A stretch of DNA of 58,748 nucleotides from Chloroflexota bacterium (GTDB lineage Bacteria > Chloroflexota > Dehalococcoidia > Lucifugimonadales > UBA3495), in NCBI GenBank assembly GCA_009840175.1, contig VXOI01000207.1, forward strand, positions 1-58,748, in the 5' to 3' direction. Shown here piece by piece: positions 7,315-15,232 of the stretch. A program made the position numbers and the translations under genes. Within the stretch, counting starts at the first letter, position 1. Each line of letters begins with the position of its first letter. The notes beneath the pieces are model-generated. The model was not told where the DNA came from, made no database searches, and saw only the letters and a list, made by a program, of their open reading frames with translations.

Positions 7315-8922
7315 GTGAAAGTCGTAACCGCCGCCCAGATGGCCGCCATCGAGCAGGCTGCCGACCGCTCCGGCGTCACCCTTGACACGCTCATGGAGAA
7401 CGCCGGCCTCGCCGTGGCCCAGGCTGCCCGCGACGACCTCGGCGGCGTGGCTGGCGCCCGCGTCGTCATTCTCGTCGGCCCCGGCAACAACGGCGCTGAC
7501 GGTCTCGTCGTAGCCCGACACCTCCGCCGCTGGGGCGCGGAAGTCGCCTGCTGCCTCCTCACCCGTCGCCCCGAACACGACCCCAAGCTCGACCTCGCCC
7601 GCGAGTACGGCGTCCAAATCCTCGTATCCCCCGATGGCGACACCCTCCAACGCCTCCTGCGCCGCTCCCGTATGGTGATAGACGCTATCCTCGGTACTGG
7701 CCGCTCTCGCCCCCTAGACGGTCCGGTTCGCGACGCCATGCTCACCCTGCAGCGCATCCGTCCCCAGCCGGGTCACCCTGAGCTTGTCGAAGGGCCACCG
7801 CTCCTCCTGGCCCTCGACCTGCCCACCGGCCTTAACCCCGACACCGGCAAGACAGACCCGGCCTGCCCCCGCTTCGACACCACCCTCGCCCTCGGCTACC
7901 CTAAGATCGGCCTGCTCCGCTTCCCCGGCGTCGAACACGCGGGCCGCCTGCGAGTGCTGGACATAGGCATTCCCCCCGGCCTGCCCGAAGAGCAATCCAT
8001 AGATGTGGAAATGCTGACGTCCCAATGGGTGGCGTCCCAACTCCCGCCGCGTAATCTCGATTCTCACAAGGGCACCTACGGTCACGCCCTCGTCGTCGCT
8101 GGCTCCCGACACTACGTTGGCGCGGCGTGGCTGGCATCCCAGGCGTCGGTGCGCACCGGCGCGGGTCTCACCACCCTTGCCAGCCCTGAGAGCGTCTACC
8201 CCATCGCCGCCGCCAAGGGTGTCGAGGCGATCCACCTCCCGCTGCCCGAGGACGACTCCGGGCGCATCGCTCCGTCCGCCGTCTCTGTCATCCGTCAGTC
8301 CGAGCGCAGGTTTACCGCCGTCCTGTCTGGCTGTGGCATGGGTTGGTCTGAAGGCGCCACTGAGTTTCTGCGGTTGTTGCTGCGCGAGACTCAGGATAAG
8401 CTCGCCGGGCTGCCCCTTCTCATTGACGCCGATGGACTGAACAACCTCTCTGCCATCGAAAACTGGCCCTCACAGGTCAACGGCCCGTTGGTGCTCACGC
8501 CACACCCCGGCGAAATGTCCACCCTCACCGGACTGCCTGTCGCCGAAATCCAGGCTGACCGCGAGGGAGTAGCCCGCGAGTGGGCCGGGCGATGGGGCGC
8601 AACCTTCGTCCTCAAGGGCGCTCACACCGTTATCGCCAGCCCCGGCGAGCCGGTCCGCATCGCCCCTTTCGCCAACCCCGGCCTCGCCACCGGCGGCACC
8701 GGCGACGTCCTCAGCGGCGTCATAGTCTCCTTGCTGGCCCAGGGCCTCCCGCCGTCCGTTGCCGCCGCCGCAGGCGTATACCTCCACGCCGCCGCCGGAC
8801 AGAGCGTCACCGACCGCATCGGTCAAACCGGCCTAGCCGCCTCCGACCTCCTCGACTCCCTGCCCCCAACCATAGCCGCCCTCCACCGCGCCACTCCAGA
8901 CTCAGCACATCTACCATCCTGA
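7315..8922 (+). CDS. nnr: Bifunctional NAD(P)H-hydrate epimerase/dehydratase
   Basis: Repairs hydrated NAD(P)H: the N-terminal YjeF domain (about 1-215) epimerises R- and S-NAD(P)HX, and the C-terminal ribokinase-like domain (about 235-520) dehydrates S-NAD(P)HX with ADP or ATP. The N-domain shows GPGNNGADGLVVARHL and LALDLPTGLNPDTG; the C-domain shows KGTYGHALVVAGS, TLTPHPGE-type VLTPHPGEMS and the catalytic NPGLATGGTGDVLSG. The 535-residue length matches fused Nnr. Start GTG at 7315, only 8 bases after the preceding stop. An oddity: residues around 154-160 (HPELVEG) are encoded by a copy of an intergenic palindrome inserted in frame in the N-domain. Confidence 0.95.
   Translation: MKVVTAAQMAAIEQAADRSGVTLDTLMENAGLAVAQAARDDLGGVAGARVVILVGPGNNGADGLVVARHLRRWGAEVACCLLTRRPEHDPKLDLAREYGVQILVSPDGDTLQRLLRRSRMVIDAILGTGRSRPLDGPVRDAMLTLQRIRPQPGHPELVEGPPLLLALDLPTGLNPDTGKTDPACPRFDTTLALGYPKIGLLRFPGVEHAGRLRVLDIGIPPGLPEEQSIDVEMLTSQWVASQLPPRNLDSHKGTYGHALVVAGSRHYVGAAWLASQASVRTGAGLTTLASPESVYPIAAAKGVEAIHLPLPEDDSGRIAPSAVSVIRQSERRFTAVLSGCGMGWSEGATEFLRLLLRETQDKLAGLPLLIDADGLNNLSAIENWPSQVNGPLVLTPHPGEMSTLTGLPVAEIQADREGVAREWAGRWGATFVLKGAHTVIASPGEPVRIAPFANPGLATGGTGDVLSGVIVSLLAQGLPPSVAAAAGVYLHAAAGQSVTDRIGQTGLAASDLLDSLPPTIAALHRATPDSAHLPS
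7771..7797. repeat. Palindromic repeat inserted inside the nnr coding region
   Basis: The sequence TCACCCTGAGCTTGTCGAAG matches the intergenic element at 12271-12299 (TCATCCTGAGCTTGTCGAAG, which there forms a complete palindrome). In nnr it is read in the frame giving HPELVEG, without breaking the gene. It sits between the epimerase strands before the conserved LALDLPTG, where a surface loop would tolerate it. Confidence 0.75.
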
Positions 8923-9041
8923 TAATCCTCCAATCCTGAAAATCCTGATTCAGACAATCCCGCAGCCCGAACACCCCCAATCCTGCCCATCCCTTAGTCC
9001 CCGAAATCACAGTTCAGACAACCCCGTGCTAAACTGTACTT

Positions 9042-9965
9042 ATGTCCTTCCAGGAACTCATAGAAATCATCGCCGACCCCAGCGCGGTGCTGACCGACGC
9101 CCCCTTTCACGAGGCGTCCGACCCATCGCCCGGCGAGTTGGCCGAGTTCGTCCAGGTCTGTGACACCCTGAACGAAGACCGTCGCTGCGAAGTCCTGGCG
9201 GTCATGGTCGAGCAGGCCGAAGACAACCTGGAGCTGGACTTCACCGCCATCTTCCGCCAGAGCCTCAAGGACGACGACGACCGGGTGGTCCAGTTGGGTG
9301 TGGAAGGTCTCTGGGAGCTGGAAGACCGCTGGCTCGTTGTAGAACTGGTTGGGCTGCTGCGCTCGGAGCGCGGTCCGCAGGTACGCTCCACCGCTGCGGT
9401 AGCCTTGGGAAGGTTCCCCGTGCTGGCCCAGGAAGGCAAGTTGCGCGTCCAGGACGGCGAGCTGGTCTACCGCGTCCTTATGGACTTCCTCGAAGACGAC
9501 ATCGAAGACCTGGAAGTGCGCCGTCGCTGTCTCGAAGCCGTCGCGCCCTTCAACACCGAGGAAGTCCAGGACTACATCCGCTGGGCCTACGACGGTGACG
9601 AGGAAGACCTGCGCTCCAGTTCCATCTACGCCATGGGCCGCACGGGCGAGGCCGAGTGGCTGCCCACGTTGCTGGAAGAGTTGGAAAACTACGACCCGGC
9701 CGTGCGCTACGAAGCCGCCAATGCCTGCGGTGAGCTGGGCATGGAAGACGCCTCCCTGCCCCTGGCCGAACTGCTCCGGCAGGACGACGACTCGGAAGTG
9801 AGAATGGCCTGCATCGCCTCTCTCGGCAAGATAGGCGGCGCAATCGCCCGCCGCGCCCTCATTGACTGCATGCGCGACGGTGACTCCGCCATGTCCGACG
9901 CCGCCCACAACGAGCTCGAAAACCTCGAATTCCTCGACGACCCCATGCGCCTCTACCCTGGGTAA
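9042..9965 (+). CDS. HEAT-repeat protein
   Basis: A 307-residue acidic, soluble protein built of helical HEAT/PBS-lyase-like repeats. From about residue 85 to 295 units of about 30 residues recur, with patterns such as VRSTAAVALGRF, LRSSSIYAMGRTG, VRYEAANACGELG and VRMACIASLGKIGG. Such proteins act as scaffolds for protein-protein contacts; no catalytic motif is visible. There is no signal peptide. The start ATG at 9042 has no clear ribosome site; TAAACT at 9029-9034 just upstream could be a -10 element for a nearly leaderless message, but the -35 is poor. The gene stands alone between repeat-bearing gaps. Confidence 0.88.
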   Translation: MSFQELIEIIADPSAVLTDAPFHEASDPSPGELAEFVQVCDTLNEDRRCEVLAVMVEQAEDNLELDFTAIFRQSLKDDDDRVVQLGVEGLWELEDRWLVVELVGLLRSERGPQVRSTAAVALGRFPVLAQEGKLRVQDGELVYRVLMDFLEDDIEDLEVRRRCLEAVAPFNTEEVQDYIRWAYDGDEEDLRSSSIYAMGRTGEAEWLPTLLEELENYDPAVRYEAANACGELGMEDASLPLAELLRQDDDSEVRMACIASLGKIGGAIARRALIDCMRDGDSAMSDAAHNELENLEFLDDPMRLYPG

Positions 9966-9994
9966 CGCAATTCACCCGCTGCCCGCGGCCCTAT

Positions 9995-10031
9995 CTCCTC
10001 TCCCTTGAGGGAGAGGGCTAGGGTAAGGGTG
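9995..10031. repeat. REP-like palindrome, CTCTCCC family (copy 4)
   Basis: The core CTCCTCTCCCTTGAGGGAGA with tail GGGCTAGGGTAAGGGTGAAA, same orientation as copies 1-3. It lies directly before the PPOX-family gene. Confidence 0.8.
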
Positions 10032-10050
10032 AAAACGCAGGGAGACAACC

Positions 10051-10500
10051 ATGCCCCCGCTCACCGAATCCCAAGCCCGCTTCCTGGCAAACGCCCGCGT
10101 CGCCCGTCTCGCCACCGCCGACGCCGACGGACGCCCCCACGTCATCCCGGTTTGCTTCATCCACGCCGACTTGGGCTATGGCGGCGACGCCATCTACATC
10201 GTCCTCGACCGGAAACCCAAAACCACCGAACTCACCCGCCTCCGTCGTGTCCGCAACATCCTTGCCAACCCCCAGGCATCCCTTGTCGTGGACCATTACG
10301 ACGAAGACTGGCAGACCCTTCGCTACATCCTTGTATCCTGCCGAGCCGGACTGCTCAACGGCGACGAACCCGAAGCCGCCCTCGCCGTAACCCTCCTCCG
10401 CGAAAAATACCCCCAGTACCGCCAGATGGCCTTGGACGGCAACCCGGTCATCAAGCTCACCCCGCAGCGCTACACCGCCTGGAGCTTCCGCGGGGAGTAG
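10051..10500 (+). CDS. PPOX-class flavin/F420-dependent oxidoreductase (Rv0121-like)
   Basis: A 149-residue split-barrel protein of the pyridoxamine-5'-phosphate-oxidase-like fold. The N-terminus LTESQARFLANARVARLATADADGRPHVIPVCF is the classic opening of the F420- or FMN-binding PPOX class, and the residues IVLDRKPK and LRRVRNILANPQASLVVDHYDEDW agree with the Rv0121 subfamily. It probably reduces a small substrate using F420H2 or FMN; the cofactor cannot be decided from sequence. ATG at 10051 with GGGAG eight bases before it. A monocistronic gene is likely, since a separate promoter precedes the next gene. Confidence 0.88.
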   Translation: MPPLTESQARFLANARVARLATADADGRPHVIPVCFIHADLGYGGDAIYIVLDRKPKTTELTRLRRVRNILANPQASLVVDHYDEDWQTLRYILVSCRAGLLNGDEPEAALAVTLLREKYPQYRQMALDGNPVIKLTPQRYTAWSFRGE

Positions 10501-10531
10501 GAACACCCTAGGAACGCTCTCTCCATCCAGC

Positions 10532-10560
10532 TTGACACCCCAATACCCGCTCCCTAGACT
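10532..10560 (+). promoter_or_regulatory. Sigma-70-type promoter for the TPP enzyme
   Basis: TTGACA at 10532-10537 and TAGACT at 10555-10560 are separated by exactly 17 bases. Transcription would begin near 10567, about 34 bases before the ATG at 10601. This is one of the best consensus promoters in the window and excludes any start codon upstream of it. Confidence 0.7.
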
Positions 10561-10600
10561 GGCATCCGACATAATGACGGGCAATGGGAGAGGCAGACAG

Positions 10601-12238
10601 ATGGATGGAGTTACCGCAATCGCCAACATACTGCGGATGGAGGGCGTGGAGTTCGTCGCCTGCGTGCCTTACCAGCCATTGCTGGAGGCCGCCGCCATCG
10701 CCGGAATCCGTCCGATGATCTTCCGCCAGGAGGTCACCGGCATCCACATGGTGGACGGCTACTCCCGCGCCACCAACGGACAGAAGATTGGCGTCTTTAT
10801 GATGCAGAACGGCCCCGGCGCAGAAAACGGCTTCGGCGGCGTCGCCCAGGCCTATTCCGAGTCTGTTCCCATCCTGCTGCTGCCCGCTGGCATGGCCCGC
10901 GACAAGCGCGGAGTGCATCCCAACTTCTACCCCACCCGCAGCTACGAGACTATCACCAAGTGGGCCGATGAATTCAACATGGTCGAGCGCATCCCGTCCA
11001 TGATGCGCCGCGCCTTCACCAAGCTCCGCACCGGTCGCCCCGGCCCCGTCCTGCTGGAAATCCCGGCCGACGTGGCCACCGCCGAACTGCCCGAGGAGCT
11101 GTTCGACTACGAGCCGCCTCGCCCCGTCAAGCAGCAGGCCGACCCCTCTGATGTGAGCCGCGCCGCCGCCGCGCTCCTCGCCGCCGAGCGCCCGGTCATC
11201 CAGGCCGGTCAGGGCGTGCTGTACGCCGAGGCCACCGACGAGCTGGTCGAGCTGGCCGAGTTCCTCCAGGCCCCGGTGATGACCACCCTGCCCGGCAAGA
11301 GTGCCTTCCCTGAAAACCATCCGCTGGCTATCGGAGCAGGCGGCCCCAGCACCACCGCCATGGTCAACAAGTACCTCCACGGCGCAGACACCGTCTTCGG
11401 CGTGGGCGCAAGCCTGACCAAGAGCTTCTTCGCCGTCCCTATCGAAGACAACAAGATCTTCATCCACCTCACCAACGACGAGGACGCCATTGGCCGCGAA
11501 TACAAGTGCCACTACCCCATGCTCGGAGACGCCAAGCTGGTGCTGCGCCAGTTGCTCGACGCGCTGAAAGATCTCGCTGGCGCTCCCCGTCCCGTCAATC
11601 GCGCACTCCACGCCGACATCCGTTCGGTCAAGGAGGCGTGGCTCGCACAGTGGATGCCCCGGCTCACATCCAACGAGAAGCCGATGAACCCCTACCGCGT
11701 GGTCTGGGACCTAATGCACACCGTGGATCTCGACAACACCATCGTAACCCACGAGTCCGGCAGCGCCCGCGAGTATATGTCGCCATTCTGGGAAGCCCGC
11801 CAGCCCCGCAGCTTCATCGGCTGGGGCAAGTCCACCCAGCTCGGCTACAGCCTCGGGTTGGCTATGGGGGCGAAGCTGGCCTTCCCCGACAAGCAGGTCA
11901 TCAACGTCATGGGCGACATGGCCTTCAGCACCGTCGGCCTCGACATTGAGACCGCCGTCCGTTGCGACATTCCCATCCTCACCGTCGTCAACAACAACTC
12001 CTACATGTCCATCTACGACGACAGCCGCTTCCCCACCGCTATCCAGAAATACCAGGTCAAGAGCTTGGGGGGCCAGTTCGCCGAGGTCGCAGCTGCCATG
12101 GGCGCCTATGCCGAGAAAATCACCGAGCCCGAAGAAATCGTCCCCGCCATAAACCGCGCCATAGCCGCCAACGCCGCCGGAGAGCCCGCCGTCCTGGAGT
12201 TCATAACCCGCGACGAGGGCAACTTCTCCAAGTTCTAA
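10601..12238 (+). CDS. Thiamine-pyrophosphate-dependent enzyme, acetolactate synthase-like
   Basis: A 545-residue cytoplasmic enzyme with the three domains of the TPP decarboxylase superfamily: PYR domain (about 1-165, catalytic Glu in the FRQE segment), central domain (about 185-320) and PP domain (about 365-540) with the TPP/Mg2+ motif GDMAFS...NNNSY. The relatives include acetolactate synthase, oxalyl-CoA decarboxylase and benzoylformate-type enzymes; the substrate cannot be fixed from sequence, and no ilvN-like regulatory subunit lies near. The start at ATG 10601 is chosen over upstream in-frame codons (10532, 10574) because GGAGAGG lies at 10587-10593 and a promoter covers the longer version. 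Confidence 0.9.
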   Translation: MDGVTAIANILRMEGVEFVACVPYQPLLEAAAIAGIRPMIFRQEVTGIHMVDGYSRATNGQKIGVFMMQNGPGAENGFGGVAQAYSESVPILLLPAGMARDKRGVHPNFYPTRSYETITKWADEFNMVERIPSMMRRAFTKLRTGRPGPVLLEIPADVATAELPEELFDYEPPRPVKQQADPSDVSRAAAALLAAERPVIQAGQGVLYAEATDELVELAEFLQAPVMTTLPGKSAFPENHPLAIGAGGPSTTAMVNKYLHGADTVFGVGASLTKSFFAVPIEDNKIFIHLTNDEDAIGREYKCHYPMLGDAKLVLRQLLDALKDLAGAPRPVNRALHADIRSVKEAWLAQWMPRLTSNEKPMNPYRVVWDLMHTVDLDNTIVTHESGSAREYMSPFWEARQPRSFIGWGKSTQLGYSLGLAMGAKLAFPDKQVINVMGDMAFSTVGLDIETAVRCDIPILTVVNNNSYMSIYDDSRFPTAIQKYQVKSLGGQFAEVAAAMGAYAEKITEPEEIVPAINRAIAANAAGEPAVLEFITRDEGNFSKF

Positions 12239-12270
12239 CCCCGGCCACTGGCCATCGGCATAGGCAGTCT

Positions 12271-12299
12271 GCTCATCCTGAGCTTGTCGAAGGATGAAC
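12271..12299. repeat. Intergenic palindrome with GAGCTTGTCGA core
   Basis: TCATCCT-GAGCTTGTCGA-AGGATGA is a perfect 7-bp inverted repeat around the core. It matches the element embedded in nnr at 7771-7797. It stands in the gap before radC. Confidence 0.8.
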
Positions 12300-12398
12300 G
12301 GACTGCCCCGTTCCCAATTTCCTGACACTTGCCCCTTGCGCCATCCACCGCCCCTCCGCTGAAATACATTCAGCACCATAACAACAGGGAGAGGCGGC

Positions 12399-13127
12399 AT
12401 GGCAACGACTACGGAAGGCAAGGAACACCGGAACGGCGCAGGCCCCACAGTCCGCGAGATGCCCACGGAGGAGCGCCCCCGCGAGCGTCTCGCCGCCTAC
12501 GGCCCGCGCCACCTGAGCAACACCGAGCTCATCGCCATCCTGCTCCGGACCGGCTCGGCGGGCGAGAACGTCATATCCCAGTCGTCACGCCTGCTCTCCC
12601 GCTTCGACGGCCTTCGCGGTCTGGGCAAGGCCACCTACGCCGAACTCTGCGCCGAGAAGGGTCTCAGCGAAGCCAAGACCTGCCAGGTATTGGCTGCCTT
12701 GGAGCTGGGCCGCCGCTTCGTATCCCTATCTCCGGAGGAGCGGGCGGTCATCAACTGCCCTGAAGACGTCGTCAACCTCCTCTCCGCGGAGATGTCCACC
12801 CTGGAACAGGAACACCTCCGAGTCCTGCTGCTCAACACCCGGAATGAGGTTATGGGCGTTGAGGAAATCTACATCGGCAACGTCAACAGCTCCGTCGTTC
12901 GCCCGGCCGAGGTCTTCCGACCCGGCATCCGCGCCAACGCTACCTCCCTCATCGTCGTCCACAACCACCCATCCGGCGACCCCACCCCCAGCAGCGCCGA
13001 CGTATCCATCACCCGCGACTTGGTGGAGGCCGGCAAGCTCCTGGGCATGGAACTGCTCGACCACCTGGTCATCGGCAGTTCAAACCGCTACATCAGCATG
13101 AAAGAGGCAAGGCTGGGGTTCGCATGA
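12399..13127 (+). CDS. radC: RadC-family JAMM protein (UPF0758)
   Basis: A 242-residue protein with the two-part RadC layout: an N-terminal helix-hairpin-helix region (about 25-110, starting PTEERPRERL and including LSNTELIAILLRTG) and a C-terminal JAB/MPN domain with VVHNHPSGDPTPSSAD (His-X-His ... Ser ... Asp zinc motif). Despite its name a role in DNA repair is not proven for the family; it is often linked to mobile-element and competence contexts. ATG at 12399 is preceded by GGGAGAGG. It ends 48 bases before a small membrane protein gene that has its own strong ribosome site. Confidence 0.94.
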   Translation: MATTTEGKEHRNGAGPTVREMPTEERPRERLAAYGPRHLSNTELIAILLRTGSAGENVISQSSRLLSRFDGLRGLGKATYAELCAEKGLSEAKTCQVLAALELGRRFVSLSPEERAVINCPEDVVNLLSAEMSTLEQEHLRVLLLNTRNEVMGVEEIYIGNVNSSVVRPAEVFRPGIRANATSLIVVHNHPSGDPTPSSADVSITRDLVEAGKLLGMELLDHLVIGSSNRYISMKEARLGFA

Positions 13128-13175
13128 CCCCGGGAATAGCGTCCGCAGGATTGTGCTAACATTCAGGAGGGTTAT

Positions 13176-13592
13176 ATGCCGTCGGCAACCCGTGTGCTTG
13201 CCTTTCTGCTGGTTTTCACAGCGCTTTTCCTGTTTGCGCTGATACTGGCAATGGCGATCGAATTCTCAGATGAGAAATGGATCGAAAGATTCGTAAGAAT
13301 AGGAGAGGGGCTGGGAAGATTAACTCTGGTCGCCATTGCAATTGCATTTATATTGGTTGAAGGGGTGCCTATGTTAGCTGAGTGGGCAAGAAAACAGTGG
13401 CAAAAGGAAGAACGGGAGAAGGGCAGAGTTGAAGGCCGTGCGGAAGGTCATACGGAGGGGCGCACCTTGGAGCGCGAGGCTTGGCAGAATTGGTACAGGG
13501 AACTGGAGGCGTGGGAGCGTCGAAAGGCGGCGGCAGAGAGAGAAGGCGAAACTTTCGATGAGCCGCGTCCGGCTCCGCCTGGAGAAGACTAG
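13176..13592 (+). CDS. Small two-helix membrane protein with charged tail
   Basis: A 138-residue protein with hydrophobic segments at about 6-28 and 49-66, then a long charged segment (KQWQKEEREKGRVEGRAEGHTEGR, including short G-x-x-E-G-R repeats between about 75 and 97) that should be a cytoplasmic helix. I do not recognise the family. ATG at 13176 has AGGAGGG seven bases before it, so it is well translated. It is followed at once by a hairpin terminator. The architecture recalls 6905-7306, but a common origin cannot be shown by eye. Confidence 0.72.
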   Translation: MPSATRVLAFLLVFTALFLFALILAMAIEFSDEKWIERFVRIGEGLGRLTLVAIAIAFILVEGVPMLAEWARKQWQKEEREKGRVEGRAEGHTEGRTLEREAWQNWYRELEAWERRKAAAEREGETFDEPRPAPPGED

Positions 13593-13621
13593 GCGAGCTT
13601 AACTTGCGGGCTAGACGAAAC

Positions 13622-13657
13622 AGGCGGTGCAACAAGCACCGCCTTCAGGTTTCTTTC
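13622..13657 (+). terminator. Hairpin terminator
   Basis: A 9-bp perfect stem (AGGCGGTGC 13622-13630, GCACCGCCT 13636-13644) with a 5-base loop is followed by TCAGGTTTCTTTC. It lies between two convergent genes and probably serves the plus-strand membrane protein gene and perhaps also the minus-strand cupin gene. Confidence 0.65.
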
Positions 13658-13671
13658 TATGATACTACTTG

Positions 13672-14232
13672 CTACCCCGCCTGCTGCGCCAGCCACCTCT
13701 CATTGGCCTCGGCGAAGGCTCGCATCGCCCCCTCCACGCTGTACGGTGCTTCCGGGGACGACTCGTCGGCCCACTCGCTGCGGGGCTGCGCAAAGAAGTC
13801 CCCGCCGTAGATGTGTATGGCCCCGGTATACATCCGCCGTGGGTTATGAACCGCGTGGATGGCGTCGCGGCCCAGGTTAATGGCATCCTGCGATTGCAGT
13901 TCGCGGAACCCGGCCCGCTCCAGCCCGTCGCCGTCGCGGTTGCGGCGGTAGAAGGTGTTGTCCTCCTGCCCGCCATACAGGCCGATAACCGCCCATAGCT
14001 GGTGGTCATGCGGATATATCGCCATACCCGGCGGCCAGATGACATTGATGATGGTCAGTTCGTCTGAACGATGCAGTGTCTGGATACCGCCGTCTTCCGG
14101 CGTCCCCAGCGCCGCTTCAATCTCACCCGGCTTGGCTATGGCGCTGTTCAACAACTCCTTCACCGCCAGCTCCGGCGTGTGTTCCTGCAACGCCCCGCAA
14201 CAGGCGGCGACAAATTCGTCAACCTCAAACAT
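13672..14232 (-). CDS. Cupin-fold protein, cysteine-dioxygenase-like
   Basis: A 186-residue protein. The segment PPGMAIYPHDHQLWAVIGLY (about 87-106) carries the first cupin motif with two closely spaced His residues, and HAVHNP (about 146-151) carries the C-terminal His, so a metal site of the cysteine/thiol dioxygenase type is plausible. The substrate is unknown. The ATG at 14232 is chosen over a longer frame reaching 14538, because the extra part lies over the neighbouring gene and has no protein-like features. It follows the LLM oxidoreductase by 26 bases in the same direction and may form an operon with it. Confidence 0.82.
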   Translation of the reverse strand: MFEVDEFVAACCGALQEHTPELAVKELLNSAIAKPGEIEAALGTPEDGGIQTLHRSDELTIINVIWPPGMAIYPHDHQLWAVIGLYGGQEDNTFYRRNRDGDGLERAGFRELQSQDAINLGRDAIHAVHNPRRMYTGAIHIYGGDFFAQPRSEWADESSPEAPYSVEGAMRAFAEANERWLAQQAG

Positions 14233-14258
14233 AAGTGCGCTCCGTGTTTCTGGTATTC

Positions 14259-15122
14259 TCAGCCTATCACATCCGCTAGCCGCTCCAGTTGGTCCATTTC
14301 TGACACGCTGGGCAGGAAGACCACCTCGTCCATGCCGATGCTTTCCATGTCCCGGATGGTGTCCTTGACGGCTTCGGGGGTGGAGATGGCGTTCCGGGCC
14401 ATCTGTTCCGCCGCATCGCCCAGGAAGGAGTAGTAGTGGCGGATGTAGCCGCCCACCTTGTCGGCGGCGTTGGGGCCGAGGGCGTAGGAAGCCACACCGG
14501 CCAGTCGGGGGCTGCCGGATCTGCCCGCTGCTTTCCACGACTCCTCCGCCACGACGTACAACTCCCGCACGGCTGCGGCGTTCCCTGCGGCAGCTATAAA
14601 TCCGTCAGCATACCTTCCCACGCGCCGAACTGCCTGGGGCGTTCCGGCGCCAATCAGCACCTCCGGGCCACCTTGTTGCACTGGAGCCGGGCCCATCGGG
14701 CCAATGCCGTCCCCAACTTCGCCGCCGCTCCAGATGCGGCGCATGGTGGCGAGGGTCCTGTTCATCTGCCGTCCGCGCTGCTGGTATTCGGCGGGTGCGG
14801 CTTCATAATCGTCGGGCCTCCGTCCCACGCCTACCCCCAGCGTCAGCCGTCCACCTGAGATAGCGTCGAGGCTCGCCGCCTGCTTGGCCAGCACTCCCGG
14901 GTTCCGCAGCGGCGCCAGCAATACCCCGGTCAACAGACGCACCCGGCTGGTGGCTCCGGCGGCTGCGGACAGCAACACCAGAGGCTCATAATTGTCGTAG
15001 ACCAGGCGGTCAATGGTTCCGACGCTGGAGAACGGCCCTTCGTCCGCCTTTCTGGCCCAATCCAGTATGAAGTCGCCCTTGGTGCCCGGGATGTTGCCGG
15101 GCAGTCCGATGCCAACTTTCAT
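14259..15122 (-). CDS. LLM-class flavin-dependent oxidoreductase
   Basis: A 287-residue TIM-barrel protein of the bacterial luciferase-like monooxygenase/F420-dependent reductase superfamily. Typical blocks are MKVGIGLPG at the N-terminus, TSRVRLLTGVLLAPLRNPGVLAKQAASLDAISGGRL-type sequence (about 75-110, the conserved LAKxxASLDxxSGGRL) and GVGVGRRPDDY. It would use FMN or F420 to oxidise a small organic substrate, not identifiable here. The start at 15122 gives the canonical MKVG N-terminus; the longer frame runs into a repeat. The cupin gene lies immediately downstream. Large families of such enzymes are typical of SAR202-like Chloroflexota. Confidence 0.92.
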   Translation of the reverse strand: MKVGIGLPGNIPGTKGDFILDWARKADEGPFSSVGTIDRLVYDNYEPLVLLSAAAGATSRVRLLTGVLLAPLRNPGVLAKQAASLDAISGGRLTLGVGVGRRPDDYEAAPAEYQQRGRQMNRTLATMRRIWSGGEVGDGIGPMGPAPVQQGGPEVLIGAGTPQAVRRVGRYADGFIAAAGNAAAVRELYVVAEESWKAAGRSGSPRLAGVASYALGPNAADKVGGYIRHYYSFLGDAAEQMARNAISTPEAVKDTIRDMESIGMDEVVFLPSVSEMDQLERLADVIG

Positions 15123-15143
15123 GTCCCAACTCCGGGTTTTGAT

Positions 15144-15228
15144 TAACCACAGAGAACGCGGAGGGCACAGAGAAGATATAGGGAAACTCAATGGAATCTC
15201 TCTGTGTTCTCTGTGCGCTCTGTGGTTA
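15144..15228. repeat. Long inverted repeat, TAACCACAGAG family
   Basis: Arms TAACCACAGAG (15144-15154) and CTCTGTGGTTA (15218-15228) are perfectly complementary, with further partial pairing of CACAGAG/CTCTGTG between them. It fills the gap between the DUF1501 gene and the LLM gene. It is a dispersed repeat type found in many genomes; it may also hinder read-through. Confidence 0.8.
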
Positions 15229-15232
15229 AAAG

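Noticed and set aside
10532-10600. Longer N-terminus for the TPP enzyme from 10532 or 10574
   Set aside because: A TTGACA-17-TAGACT promoter covers this stretch, and the ATG at 10601 has a good ribosome site and gives the usual family N-terminus.
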